A stretch of DNA of 58,025 nt from Pelagibius sp. (GCF_028289705.1 NZ_JANQOI010000170.1:1-58025); one strand, 5' to 3'. Numbered from the stretch's first letter, positions 24,988 to 35,321 are shown. Notes: generated by a model from the sequence alone, not told the origin. Program-made: numbers and translations.

Positions 24988-25115
24988 TCCCGGGTCATCG
25001 CGGGTTCGGCACGAGCATAGAGCAGATCGCGCCCTAGGAAGAATGCCCTTGGCGGAGTAATCTGTTCCCAGAACAGGCCCGAACCGAAGGGCGGCATAGA
25101 ACAGGGATCAGCACC

Positions 25116-25406
25116 ATGGGCTTCTTCAGCAAGCTATTCGGCGGTGGCGGCGACGGCGGCGGGGAACCCGCGCCGACAGCCGAGGCGGAAGACTACAAGG
25201 GCTTCCAGATCCAACCGGCGGCGCGCCGGCAGGGCAGCCAGTGGCTCACCGCAGGGATCATCCGCAAGGAGATCGACGGCGAGATGAAGGAACACACCTT
25301 CCTGCGCGCCGACACCCACGGCTCCCAGAAAGACGCCAACGACTTCTCCCTGGTGAAGGGCCGCCAGATCATCGACGAACAGGGCGAGCGGATCTTCCGG
25401 GATTAA
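25116..25406 (+). CDS. HlyU-family protein
   Basis: A 96-residue member of the HlyU family. After a Gly-rich N-terminus (FFSKLFGGGGDGGGE) the domain runs from DYKGFQIQPAARRQGSQWL to the end, with FLRADTHGSQKDANDFSLVKG. Family members include a Vibrio regulator of hemolysin, but most, including this short alphaproteobacterial form, are unstudied. It is followed 10 bases later by a small hypothetical gene, so the two are probably co-expressed. Confidence 0.85.
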   Translation: MGFFSKLFGGGGDGGGEPAPTAEAEDYKGFQIQPAARRQGSQWLTAGIIRKEIDGEMKEHTFLRADTHGSQKDANDFSLVKGRQIIDEQGERIFRD

Positions 25407-25416
25407 GGGGCCGGAA

Positions 25417-25684
25417 ATGGATCTGAACGCCTTTCGCAGCAGCTTGGAAGCGGCGGAACCGCCGGCGGACCTGAGCGCGCCCCTGGCCGCCCTCTGGCAG
25501 GCGGCCAGGGGCGACTGGCACGCCGCCCACCGCCTCGCCCAGTCCGACAAGTCGGACGACGGTGCCTGGGTCCATGCCTATCTGCACCGCGTCGAGGGCG
25601 ACGAGAGCAACGCCGGCTACTGGTACCGCCGCGCCGGCAAACCCCACGCGCAAAGCAGCCACGACGAAGAGTGGACCGCCATCG

Positions 25685-25701
<17 letters not shown>
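25417..25701 (+). CDS. Small conserved hypothetical protein
   Basis: A 94-residue protein with a recognisable alphaproteobacterial pattern: DWHAAHRLAQSDKSDDGAWV, then HAYLHRVEGDESNAGYWYRRAGKP. The Trp- and His-rich core and the short length match a conserved hypothetical family of unknown function that is often found near HlyU-like genes. It starts 10 bases after the HlyU-like gene and overlaps the end of the divergent dppF-like gene by 17 bases, so the two convergent genes share a terminator region. Confidence 0.8.
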
Positions 25702-26520
<819 letters not shown>

Positions 26521-26524
<4 letters not shown>

Positions 26525-27507
26525 GCCGGCGCCTCGTCATCATGCGGGAAGAGACAGGCCACCCCGTGGCCGGGCACCAGGGTGCGTTCGGCCGGCGGGC
26601 GCGGCAGGCAGGCGTCGGCCGCACGCCGGCAGCGCCCGGCGAAGATACAGCCCGGCGGGCGTTGGTGCGGATCGGGCACTTGGCCGGGAATGGTCGCGAG
26701 GCGGTGCCCGGAGGGCAGATCGGCATCCAGGCCGTGGGGCGAGGCGGCCAGTAGGCCGCGGGTATAGGGATGGGCCATGCGGGCGAAGACCTCCGCCGTC
26801 GCCCCGCGCTCCACCACGCAGCCGGCGTACATCACCAGCATGGCGGCGGTGTTCTGCCAGACCACGGCGAGGTCGTGGGTGATCAGCATCAGCGCCATGC
26901 CGAGTTCCGCCGTCACCTCGGCGATGAGGTCCAGGATCTCCGCCTGGCTGGTGACGTCCAGCGCGGTGGTCGGTTCGTCGGCGATGAGCAGCGCCGGCTC
27001 GCAGGCCAGGGCCATGGCGATCACCACCCGCTGGCGCTGGCCGCCGGAAAGCTGGTGGGGATAGAGCTGGGGCGAGAAGCGCGGCGCCGGCAGGCCGACC
27101 CGCTGGAGCAGCGTCAGGGCGCGGGCCTCGGCCGCGCCACGCCCGAGCCCGAGGTGCCAGCGCAGACCCTCGGCCACCTGGTCGCCGATGGTCTTCACCG
27201 GGTTCAAGGCCGTCATGGGCTCCTGAAAGACCATGGCGATGCGCCGCCCCCGCACCCGGCAGAGCGCGTCTTCGTCGAGGGCCAGCAGGTCCCGGCCTTC
27301 GAACAGGATCTGCCCTTGGGCACGCGCCGCCGCCGGCAGCAGGCCCATCACCGCCAGCGCCGTCATCGACTTGCCGCAGCCGGACTCGCCGACGACGCCA
27401 AGGCTCTGCCCCGCGGCGAGTTCGAAGCTGACGCCGTCCAGCAGGGTGGCCGGGCCATCGGGCGTGTCGATGGTGACGCGCAGGTCCTGCAGGCTGAGCA
27501 GCGTCAT
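26521..27507 (-). CDS. Dipeptide-type ABC transporter ATPase (first)
   Basis: A 328-residue ATP-binding protein of the DppD/OppD type. Walker A is [16 protein letters not shown], the signature is [16 protein letters not shown], Walker B is [10 protein letters not shown], and the switch His is in [10 protein letters not shown]. The oligopeptide-specific C-terminal region with a cluster of Cys/Arg residues ([17 protein letters not shown]) is present. It overlaps the second ATPase gene by 4 bases (ATGA) and follows the permease gene by 12 bases. Confidence 0.9.
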
Positions 27508-27519
27508 GGCACTTCCATC

Positions 27520-28383
27520 TCAGCGCAGCCGCCGCAGGCGCGGGTCGAGAAGATCGCGCAGGCCGTCGCCCAGCAGGTTGAGCCCCAGCACGGTGATCAT
27601 GATGGCGAGGCCCGGGAAGACCGCCAGCTGCGGGGCCAGGAACATCAGGGTCTGGGCCTCGTTCAGCATCTTGCCCCAGCTCGGGTTGGGCGGCTGGGTG
27701 CCGAGCCCCAGGTAACTGAGCCCCGCCTCGGCGAGGATCGCCAGGGCGAACTGGATGGTCATCTGCACGATCAGTAGGCTGGCGATGTTGGGGAGGATGT
27801 GGTCGAGGGTGATGCGGGTACGCCCACGCCCGGCGACCCGCGCGGCCAGCACGAAGTCGCGCTGCCAGAGGCTGAGCGCAGCGCCGCGGGTCAGCCGCGC
27901 GAAGACCGGGATGTTGAAGATGCCGATGGCGACGATGGCGTTGACCGCCCCCGGTCCGAAGAGGGCGGTGATCATCACCGCCGACAGCAGCGCGGGAAAG
28001 GCGAAGGTGAAGTCGTTGAAGCGCATCACCACCTCTTCGACCAGGCCGCGCCGGGCGGCGGCGAGGGCGCCCAGCGGCACCCCGATGCCGGCGCCGATGC
28101 CGACGGCGACCAGGGAGACGGCGATGGAATTCACCGCCCCGGCCATGATGCGCGAGAGCACGTCGCGGCCGAACTGATCGGTGCCCAGCCAGTGCTCCGC
28201 CGAAGGCGGCTGCAGCTTGCCCGGCACGTCGATGACGGCGATGGGATAGGGAGTCCAGACCAGGGAGAGCAGCGCCACCGCCACCAGTACCAGGGTGACG
28301 GCGAGGCCGATCATCAGGTTGGCCTGGCCGCGGCCGCGCTGCCAGAACTCACGCCAAGACCCTGCTTGCGGTTCAGAGGCCAT
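27520..28383 (-). CDS. Dipeptide-type ABC transporter permease (DppC-like)
   Basis: A 287-residue inner-membrane permease with about six transmembrane segments and the EAA-type loop (AARVAGRGRTRITLDHILPN). It starts with a cytoplasmic N-terminal extension (EFWQRGRGQANLMIGL) typical of DppC/OppC. The ATG at 28383 overlaps the end of the DppB-like gene by 11 bases, so the two permeases are translationally coupled; a GTG at 28392 is possible. With DppB it forms the transport channel. Confidence 0.9.
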   Translation of the reverse strand: MASEPQAGSWREFWQRGRGQANLMIGLAVTLVLVAVALLSLVWTPYPIAVIDVPGKLQPPSAEHWLGTDQFGRDVLSRIMAGAVNSIAVSLVAVGIGAGIGVPLGALAAARRGLVEEVVMRFNDFTFAFPALLSAVMITALFGPGAVNAIVAIGIFNIPVFARLTRGAALSLWQRDFVLAARVAGRGRTRITLDHILPNIASLLIVQMTIQFALAILAEAGLSYLGLGTQPPNPSWGKMLNEAQTLMFLAPQLAVFPGLAIMITVLGLNLLGDGLRDLLDPRLRRLR

Positions 28384-29329
28384 GGCGCGCACCGCGCAGC
28401 CGCGGGTCCAGCACCGCGTAGAGCAGGTCGACCAGGAAGTTCACCACCACCACGCTGGCCGCCAGCAGGATCACCAGGTCCTTCACCACGATGAGGTCGC
28501 GCTGGGCGATGGCCTGGAAGATCAGCCGCCCGAGGCCCGGCAGGTAGAAGACGTTCTCGATGATGATGGTGCCGGCCAGGAGGAAGGAGAACTGCAGGCC
28601 CATGATGGTGACCACGGGGATGAGGGCGTTGCGCACGGCATGGCGCCAGAGCGCGGCGCGCCGGCTCAACCCCTTGGCGCGGGCGGTGCGCACATAATCC
28701 TCCCCCAGGGTCTCCAGCACCGAGGACCGGGTGACCCGCGCCAGGATCGCCGCCTGGGGCAGGGCCAGCGCCACCGCCGGCAGCAGCAGGGTCTGCAGCG
28801 CCGGCCAGAAACCGGCATCCCAGCCAGCGAAGCCGCCCGCCGGCAGCACCCGCCAATAGACCGCGAAGAGCAGGATCAGCAGCATGGCGAACCAGAAGTT
28901 GGGAATGGCGATCCCCAACTGGGTGAAGCCCATGACGCCGACGTCGGCGGCCTTGTTGCGCTTGGCCGCCGCCAGCACGCCCAGGGGAATGGCCAGCGCC
29001 GTCGAAAGCACGATGGCGATCAGCGCCAGCGGCAGGGAGAGGCCGATGCGTTCGCCCACCAGTTCCCAGACCGTCACGCCGTAGGTGTAGCTGCGCCCGA
29101 GATCGCCGGTGAGCAGCCCGCCGACCCAGATGAGGTAGCGTTCGAGGGCCGGCTTATCGAGCCCCATCTCCGCGCGCAGGGCCGCCAGGGTGTCTTCGCG
29201 CGCATTGACCCCCAGCATGATCGCCGCCGGGTCGCCCGGCAGCACCTCCATCACCAGGAAGACGACGAGGCTGGCAACCAGAAGCGTGACGACCAGGGCG
29301 GCCAGCCGCTGCAGGACGAAGAGGGCCAT
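28373..29329 (-). CDS. Dipeptide-type ABC transporter permease (DppB-like)
   Basis: A 318-residue inner-membrane permease. The N-terminal hydrophobic anchor (LAALVVTLLVASLVVFLVME) is followed by DPAAIMLGVNAREDTL, the conserved periplasmic loop of DppB/OppB, and by several further transmembrane segments. The EAA-type loop is DYVRTARAKGLSRRAALWRH. It lies 170 bases below the substrate-binding-protein gene, with a C-rich repeat between, and overlaps dppC. It belongs to the uptake operon. Confidence 0.9.
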   Translation of the reverse strand: MALFVLQRLAALVVTLLVASLVVFLVMEVLPGDPAAIMLGVNAREDTLAALRAEMGLDKPALERYLIWVGGLLTGDLGRSYTYGVTVWELVGERIGLSLPLALIAIVLSTALAIPLGVLAAAKRNKAADVGVMGFTQLGIAIPNFWFAMLLILLFAVYWRVLPAGGFAGWDAGFWPALQTLLLPAVALALPQAAILARVTRSSVLETLGEDYVRTARAKGLSRRAALWRHAVRNALIPVVTIMGLQFSFLLAGTIIIENVFYLPGLGRLIFQAIAQRDLIVVKDLVILLAASVVVVNFLVDLLYAVLDPRLRGARHGL

Positions 29330-29356
29330 GACGCGCTAGCCGGTGGCCGAATAACC

Positions 29357-29475
29357 GCCCCCTCCCCCCTGGTGGGGGAGGGTTGGGGTGGGGGGGACGA
29401 GGCAGATCCGCATGCTCATGCGTTACCGGCTTGCGCCGACCCCCCTCCTCATTCCTCCCCCGCAAGGGGGGAGGA
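29357..29475. repeat. C-rich inverted-repeat element, copy 2
   Basis: A second C/G-rich palindromic element related to that at 4814-4919: a CCCTCCCCC-type hairpin, the run ggttggggtggggggg, a spacer of about 50 bases, then an inverted C-rich hairpin. It lies inside the ABC transporter operon, between the substrate-binding-protein gene and the first permease gene. In such operons a hairpin here often reduces downstream expression or stabilises the upstream mRNA, so that the binding protein is made in excess. Confidence 0.7.
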
Positions 29476-29499
29476 CTCCTTCGCGCGCCGCTCGACGCG

Positions 29500-30990
29500 T
29501 TACTGCCAATAGACCGCGGTGAGGTCGTTGGCCTGCACCGGGCTGTTCTCCCAGAGGCCGATCACGTCCTTGTTCCAGACGCCGTGCTTGGCGAGCTGGA
29601 ACAGGAAGACGTTCACCGCGTCGTCGGAGAGCTTCTTCTGGGCATCGGCCAGCAGGCCGTAGCGGGCGCCCTCGTCCACCGTGGCGTTCAGCTTGGCCAT
29701 CAGCGCCTTGAAGTCGGCGTCCTGGTAGTTGAAGTAGTAGGTCTCGCGGCCGTAGATGCCGATGTCCATGGGCTCGGTGTGGGAGACGATGGTGAGGTCG
29801 TAGTCGGTGCCCCGGAAGACTTGCTCCAACCACTGGGCCCACTCGACCTGGCTGATCTCGGTTTCCACGCCGACGGCGGCGAGCTGGGCGGCGATGATCT
29901 CGCCGCCGCGCCGGGCATAGCTGGGCGGCGGCAGCTTCAGGCTGAGCTTCAGGCCCTCGGCATAGCCGGCTTCGGCCAGCAGCGCCTTGGCCTTCGCCGG
30001 ATCGTAGGCATAGCTGGCGGTCAGGTCGACATAGGCCGGGTGGTGCGGGGCGAAGTGGGTGCCGATGGGCGTGCCGTAGCCGAACATGGCCCCGTCGATC
30101 ACCGCCTGGCGGTCGACGGCGTGGGAGAGGGCGCGGCGCACCCGCAGATCGCTCAAGGGGCCGCGGGCGTTGTTGATGGCGAGGATGGTCTCGCCTTCGG
30201 TGCTGCCGATGACCACCTTGAAGCGGGGGTCGGCCTCGAACTGCGCCAGCGCCTCGGGCGCCGGGAAGTTGGCATAGGCGTCGATGTCGCCGGCAAGCAT
30301 GGCCGCCGTGGCCGCTGCCGGATCGGGGATGATCTTGATGGTCGCCTTGGCCAGCTTGGCGGGTCTGCCCCAGTAGCTGTCGTTGCGCACCATCTCCACG
30401 CGGTCACCCTTGACCCAGCGCTCGAAGGCGAAGGGCCCGGTGCCGACGGGCTGGCTCTTGTTGGTCCCGGCGCTTTCCGGCGCCACGATCACCGCGTCGC
30501 CCCAGCCGAGATTGAACAGCAGGTTGCCGGCCGGCTGCTTCAGGGTGATGACCACGGTGCCCGCATCCGGCGCCGCCACCTCGGCGATGGCGCCGAAGAG
30601 CCCTTTCTGGGCGTTGGTGCTGTCCTCGGCCATGGCGCGGTCGAGGGAGAACTTCACGTCCCCGGAGTCCAAGCCCGTCCCGTCGTGGAAGGTGACGCCG
30701 GAGCGCAGGGCGAAGGTGTAGGTGAGGCCGTCGCCGGAAACACTCCAGCTCTCGGCCAGGGCCGGCTGCACCGTGCCGCTGCTGTCGATGCGGGTGAGCC
30801 CCTCGAAGATGTTGGCGTAGACCACCTCGTCGATGGCCGCGGCCGCCCCGGCGGTGGGGTCGAGGTGCGGCGGCTCGAGCGGCATGGCGAGGGTGAGGCT
30901 GTCCTTAGCGGCGGCCTGCACCGCGCCAAAGCCAAGCAGCCCACAGGCGATGGCCCCGGCAAGGATGCCGCGTGCGAGAGATCGTGTCAT
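29500..30990 (-). CDS. Family 5 ABC substrate-binding protein
   Basis: A 496-residue periplasmic solute-binding protein. A signal peptide (GILAGAIACGLLGFGAVQAA) is followed by SLTLAMPLEPPHLDPTAGAA, the family 5 start. FEGLTRIDSSGTVQPALAES and YTFALRSGVTFHDG are the SBP_bac_5 signature. The tail LLADAQKKLSDDAVNVFLFQ is also typical. It captures an oligopeptide, N-acyl amino acid or related solute for the transporter encoded downstream. Specificity cannot be told from sequence alone; the neighbouring M20 deacylase hints at an acylated amino acid. Confidence 0.9.
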   Translation of the reverse strand: MTRSLARGILAGAIACGLLGFGAVQAAAKDSLTLAMPLEPPHLDPTAGAAAAIDEVVYANIFEGLTRIDSSGTVQPALAESWSVSGDGLTYTFALRSGVTFHDGTGLDSGDVKFSLDRAMAEDSTNAQKGLFGAIAEVAAPDAGTVVITLKQPAGNLLFNLGWGDAVIVAPESAGTNKSQPVGTGPFAFERWVKGDRVEMVRNDSYWGRPAKLAKATIKIIPDPAAATAAMLAGDIDAYANFPAPEALAQFEADPRFKVVIGSTEGETILAINNARGPLSDLRVRRALSHAVDRQAVIDGAMFGYGTPIGTHFAPHHPAYVDLTASYAYDPAKAKALLAEAGYAEGLKLSLKLPPPSYARRGGEIIAAQLAAVGVETEISQVEWAQWLEQVFRGTDYDLTIVSHTEPMDIGIYGRETYYFNYQDADFKALMAKLNATVDEGARYGLLADAQKKLSDDAVNVFLFQLAKHGVWNKDVIGLWENSPVQANDLTAVYWQ

Positions 30991-31077
30991 GGTTGTCCTC
31001 TGCCTCCTTCGGTCAGCCGCGCGCAGGGCGGCCCGCCAGGGGCGCGGCGCGGTCCCATTCGATATGCCGCCGGGAGT

Positions 31078-32355
31078 TTAGCGGCCCCCGGCGCCGCCCA
31101 AAAGCGCCAAAGTCGCCGCCGCCATGACCTTGGCCGAGGCAATCATATCGTCGATCCCGACATACTCATCCGGTTGATGGGCCAGATCGAGGATGCCGGG
31201 GCCGTAGGCAATGCAGTCCTTCAGGTGACCGACCCGCACCACGTGCTTCTGGTCGTAGGTCCCGGGCGAGACCACCTGCTCCGCCGGCTTGCCCAGCACC
31301 TGTTCGATTGCCGCGGAGACCGCGCGGACCACCGGCGCGTCGGCATCGGTCAGGGTCGGCTGGAAGGCCAGCACCTCCCGCAGGGCATAGTCGAAGCCGG
31401 CGCGGTCGCGCTTCAGGCCTTCGAGAAGGGAGACGATCTCGTCTTTCACCGCCTCGGGATCTTCCTCGATGAGGTAGCGCCGGTCGAGCACCAGACGGCA
31501 GGAGTCCGGCACCATGGGCGCCGGCAGACCGTCATAGTCCTCCTGCAGGCCACCGTGGATGGAGTTGATGTTGAGGGTCGACTGGCGCGCGCCTTCCGGC
31601 ACCACGGGCATCGCCGTGCGCTTGGCCGCCAGGGCCGGGTAGAGGTCGCTTTCGAGCTTCTGCAGGAAGGCCGCCATGTGGCGCACCGCGCAGTCGCCGA
31701 GGAAGGGCATGGAGCCATGGGCGATGCGCCCGCGGGTCTCTACCTCGGCCCACCAGACACCGCGGTGGCCGATGCAGACGCGATCGACGTTCAGCGGCTC
31801 GGGGATGATCACGTGGCTGACCCGGGGCCGCGAGAAGAAGCCCTGCTTGGCCAGATAGCCGACCCCGGCGTAGCCGCCGGACTCCTCGTCGACGGTGCCC
31901 GAGACCTCGATGGCGCCGACGAAGTCGCGGTATTCTTCCAGCAGAGCCTCGGCGGCGATCACCGCGGCGGCGAGGCCGCCCTTCATGTCGCAGGCGCCGC
32001 GCCCGTAAACCTTGCCATCACGCACCGTTGGCGCGAAGGGATCGACGCTCCAGCCCAGCCCCGCCGCCACCACGTCGATGTGGCCGTTGAAGTGGATGCA
32101 GGGACCCGGCGCCCGGCCGTTGAAGCGCGCCAGCACGTTGGTGCGCGGATAGCGGGCGGAATCCCCCACCTCCCCCTCGGCGCGGTGATAGGAGACCTCG
32201 AAGCCGCGGGCACGCAACCTCTCCCCCAGGAACTCGGCGCAGGGCGTATAGGCCTCCCCCGGCGGGTTCACCGTGGGAAAGCGAATGAGATCGCAGGTCA
32301 GCGCGACCAGATCCTCGCGTTTGCTCTCGATGCGCTGAAAGAGGGAGTCGTGCAT
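31078..32355 (-). CDS. M20-family deacylase (ArgE/DapE type)
   Basis: A 425-residue zinc amidohydrolase. Metal ligands appear in FNGHIDVV (first His), GRGACDMKGG (bridging Asp), TVDEESGG (catalytic Glu pair) and at the C-terminus YDQKHVVRVG. The closing part GILDLAHQPDEYV carries the last His. It probably removes an acyl group from an N-acyl amino acid or peptide taken up by the transporter downstream. The ATG at 32355 was chosen because upstream residues (MVSYARLRLAG) are not family-like. It is the first gene of the transporter operon, 87 bases before the binding protein. Confidence 0.9.
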   Translation of the reverse strand: MHDSLFQRIESKREDLVALTCDLIRFPTVNPPGEAYTPCAEFLGERLRARGFEVSYHRAEGEVGDSARYPRTNVLARFNGRAPGPCIHFNGHIDVVAAGLGWSVDPFAPTVRDGKVYGRGACDMKGGLAAAVIAAEALLEEYRDFVGAIEVSGTVDEESGGYAGVGYLAKQGFFSRPRVSHVIIPEPLNVDRVCIGHRGVWWAEVETRGRIAHGSMPFLGDCAVRHMAAFLQKLESDLYPALAAKRTAMPVVPEGARQSTLNINSIHGGLQEDYDGLPAPMVPDSCRLVLDRRYLIEEDPEAVKDEIVSLLEGLKRDRAGFDYALREVLAFQPTLTDADAPVVRAVSAAIEQVLGKPAEQVVSPGTYDQKHVVRVGHLKDCIAYGPGILDLAHQPDEYVGIDDMIASAKVMAAATLALLGGAGGR

Positions 32356-32611
32356 GTCCTGACCAGCTAGCCGCAGGCGGGCGTAGGAAACCAACCGCGC
32401 AAGGATATCACGGCTGCGGGGCTTCCGGCTTCAAGACTTGGTTTTCGCGCCTGCGGGACCGGAAGAGCAGCCAGCGGCGCGGATCGCACAGCGATGAGAC
32501 GATGCATCGGAAGCACCTGCGAGCAAGGTCGGAAGGCATTGCGTCGAAAAAATCCGGTCGGTCAACTATTTTCGACTCGTCACCTGGATTGGGCGGTGCA
32601 AATGCCGTGCG

Positions 32612-34195
32612 TCAGTGGACAACGGCCTTCTTGGCAAACTTGACCTTCGTCGTCCCGTCGACAGTTCGAACCGTGAAGACGTAGGCTTCGTTCATGCCCT
32701 TCTTGCCGCTATGGGTGAAGACCAGGACTTTCTCACCGTCGCTTCGGATGTGAATGATCCCGAAGTTCGTCCGCTCAAAGGCATAGAATGCCGACTCCGG
32801 GTCGCCCTCTTCGAGCTTGCCGGTGAACATGTCCGCAAGCTCGCTGCCGGTAAAGACCTCGTTCTTTCTTGCGGAGAAGAACTTCTTCAGATCTTCCCGC
32901 TTGTGCGCAAAGTCGCGCTTGTGAAAAAATGCCGCCAACTCCGTATTGAAGATGATGCCGGTGTTTTCGCGCATCACCTTTCCGAGCGCCGCCATCAGTG
33001 TAGCGCGTGGATGGATATGTTCCTTGTTGGAACTCTCATCGCCTGACGAGATGATGGCGACCACAGGGCGCATCGCTGCAAGAGCTTCGAAGTCGAAATC
33101 CGCGGATCCGTGGTGCGGAGCCTTGATGATCTCAGATTCCAGAAACTCCTTCGGAACCTGTTCCTGCAGCAACTGCATTGCAGGGCGGTTCAGATCTCCG
33201 GTCAGATAGAGCCGCAGACCGCCAAACCGGATTCGCATTGCGATGGAATGGCCATTGACCGTGTGTGATGCTGAGACCGAGCCCGATTCTGCTTCCCTCA
33301 GATGCATATCAGGTGACTTCTTCGGAGCACGGAAGAAGCGCAAGGCAGGCACATCCTCTCCGCTTTGTGGATCGCGTACACTCTCCACGACCGGGCCGTG
33401 GAGATCGATTTCGATGCCTTCCTCCTCAAGAAAGTCAAAGACCTCCGCGGTATCGTCGCCAAGGGCGATGCGCCGAAACTCTATTGGGCCCCGGTCCGAC
33501 CAATGCTGCAGGGACTTTTTCCAACGCTTGAACGGTAGGTTCATTCTTGCGTCGGGAACCTCTAACAAATTTTCATGCAGGTCGATCGCGTAGGTTTCAC
33601 CATTCTGTTCCAGCGTGGCGCCGAACATCTCAACGTCCTTCCGGCGGCCCCCGCCCGGCTTGGAACTTGACTGCTTCACCAAACCGTTGTGAAAGACCCG
33701 CTGCGGATGAATAAAAATCCGTTTGCGCGCGGCGATACCGCTTTCTTCCTCTGATCGTTTGATGTCATTCAAACCGTCGAAGTGATCGGCATCGCCGTGA
33801 GTCACGATCATTGCGTCGATTGGCAGAGGACTCTGTGGGCTGGAAGCCCGATGACGAAACCGGGCGGCAAGATGCCTGGCAAAGAGCTTGTTGTCGCCCC
33901 CGTCAAACAAAACGATCTTGCCGGACGGGGTCTCCATGATGAGACCGTCGCCCTGCTGTACATCGACCATGGAGAACTTAAGAACGCCGGTATCCCTTAG
34001 CTGGAGCTTTTGGTTGTTCTTGGTCCAGCCCGTCGCGCTTCCGTCGAAATGGGTCAGTGCCCGAAGCTTCACAAAGCCGTCCTGGTGATCGACGACTTCA
34101 ACCGCATCACCAAAAGCCAGCGTAAGAAAGACCTTGGATCTTGACTGTGGCTCGCGGCGTAGGCGGACGAAATCATTCCCGATGAATTTTGTCAT
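32612..34195 (-). CDS. ComEC-like metallo-beta-lactamase hydrolase with SH3-like N-terminus
   Basis: A 527-residue protein with an N-terminal SH3-like segment (residues 5-62, VEVVDHQDGFVKLRAL...GWTKNN) and a metallo-beta-lactamase domain. The metal motif THGDADHFDG (His133, Asp135, Asp137, His138) has the ComEC/Rec2 form. FSMVDVQQGDGLIMETPSGK precedes it, and KAPHHGSADFD and LTGDLNRP follow. No transmembrane segments are visible, so it is a soluble relative of ComEC. The gene has clearly lower G+C than its neighbours (two 60-base lines counted at about 58%), a sign of transfer. It lies downstream of the DUF2589 cluster on the same strand with a 111-base AT-rich gap. A role in nucleic-acid handling or defence is a guess. 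Confidence 0.8.
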   Translation of the reverse strand: MTKFIGNDFVRLRREPQSRSKVFLTLAFGDAVEVVDHQDGFVKLRALTHFDGSATGWTKNNQKLQLRDTGVLKFSMVDVQQGDGLIMETPSGKIVLFDGGDNKLFARHLAARFRHRASSPQSPLPIDAMIVTHGDADHFDGLNDIKRSEEESGIAARKRIFIHPQRVFHNGLVKQSSSKPGGGRRKDVEMFGATLEQNGETYAIDLHENLLEVPDARMNLPFKRWKKSLQHWSDRGPIEFRRIALGDDTAEVFDFLEEEGIEIDLHGPVVESVRDPQSGEDVPALRFFRAPKKSPDMHLREAESGSVSASHTVNGHSIAMRIRFGGLRLYLTGDLNRPAMQLLQEQVPKEFLESEIIKAPHHGSADFDFEALAAMRPVVAIISSGDESSNKEHIHPRATLMAALGKVMRENTGIIFNTELAAFFHKRDFAHKREDLKKFFSARKNEVFTGSELADMFTGKLEEGDPESAFYAFERTNFGIIHIRSDGEKVLVFTHSGKKGMNEAYVFTVRTVDGTTKVKFAKKAVVH

Positions 34196-34306
34196 CGAAC
34201 CGCTCTCCCCTTGACCTCATGGACCAATCAAAGTTGGGGAAGCTGCAGAGCAGCTCTCTTCCAAAGATTGCATAATTGACAATAAAATTCTCTCATTAAT
34301 TGCTCT

Positions 34307-35299
34307 CTAGTGCCCCTTTTCGCCTTTTTTGCGGGACCGGAAGACCTGCCAGCGGCGCTTCAGATACCAGAAGAGGCCCCAGGGCAGGACCCAGCGCAGC
34401 CAACGGCGCAGGCCGAACAGCGGGGGTGCCGCCGTCGCATAGGTGACCGCGCGCAGGGCCTTGACGGCCGGGCCGGCCTCTTCGGTCGAGGGCTCGCGCA
34501 CGGTCAGTGCGTCGTCCTCCAGCCGCAGTCGCAAGCTGAGGGGCGCGGCTCCCAATGCCGGATCGTAGCAGGCCAGCGTGGTCCAGCCGTCCGCCGCCGT
34601 CTCCATCCGGTAGACCACGACCCATTGGGCGGCGGCGGGCGATACCAGAGGATCGCGCAGCAGTTCCACCAGGACCGGCTGGCGGCGGGCGAGGCTCGCC
34701 TTGACCGTTTCCAGGGTCTTGGCGGTTTCGCCGCGAAGCCAGACGCGGCCCCCCGGCACCGGCGGGCGCAGGTCCAGATCCACCGCGACGCTGGTGAAGA
34801 GGCCGCTCTCCATCAGATGGCGTTCCAGCCGGCGGCCGATCAGCGCGGTGGGCACCCAGTTGTCCGCCACCCGGCCGAGGATGGCGCGCCACAGCAGCGA
34901 GTCGGCGGCATTGGATTGGAGGCCGTGCTGGACTCTTCCTATGAGGTAAGGCCGGAGCACGGCCCAGCGATCCCGGTTCGCCGGGTTGGTGCTGCCGCCG
35001 GGCTCGGCCCGCGGGACGGCGACCCGTGCGCGGTAGTGATCCAACGCGGCGATGGCTAGGGCGGCGCGGAACAGCGGTTCGGCCTCGGCTGGCTGGTGTG
35101 CGAGGTGCTGGACCAAGGCGCGCCCGCCGAAGACATCGGCCTGATCGCCGAACAGCCCGTGAAGCGTCGCTTCGGCGGGCCCGGCGGCATCCTGCAGCGC
35201 AGCCGCTACTGCGGTCTCTTCCTCTGTCTCCAGCCGCCAGGCCTCCCAGGGCCCGGGGTCGTCGAGCCAGGGGCGGAACCAGCTTTTGTATGTCGGCAA
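34307..35299 (-). CDS. Hypothetical protein with C-terminal membrane segment
   Basis: A protein of about 330 residues that I do not recognise. It is mostly hydrophilic and ends with LRRWLRWVLPWGLFWYLKRRW followed by KKGEKGH, an anchor-like helix with basic tail. The middle (WVVVYRMETAADGWTTLACYDP) resembles the late part of papain-like C39 peptidases, but no catalytic Cys is in place, so this may be coincidence or a dead copy. Its open frame runs on to an ATG inside the hairpin repeat (35356); a TTG at 35299 is the only sensible start clear of the repeat. It follows the zinc-ribbon gene of the DUF2589 cluster. Confidence 0.6.
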   Translation of the reverse strand: MPTYKSWFRPWLDDPGPWEAWRLETEEETAVAAALQDAAGPAEATLHGLFGDQADVFGGRALVQHLAHQPAEAEPLFRAALAIAALDHYRARVAVPRAEPGGSTNPANRDRWAVLRPYLIGRVQHGLQSNAADSLLWRAILGRVADNWVPTALIGRRLERHLMESGLFTSVAVDLDLRPPVPGGRVWLRGETAKTLETVKASLARRQPVLVELLRDPLVSPAAAQWVVVYRMETAADGWTTLACYDPALGAAPLSLRLRLEDDALTVREPSTEEAGPAVKALRAVTYATAAPPLFGLRRWLRWVLPWGLFWYLKRRWQVFRSRKKGEKGH

Positions 35300-35321
35300 G
35301 GCTAGGCTTTGCTTGGTGATT

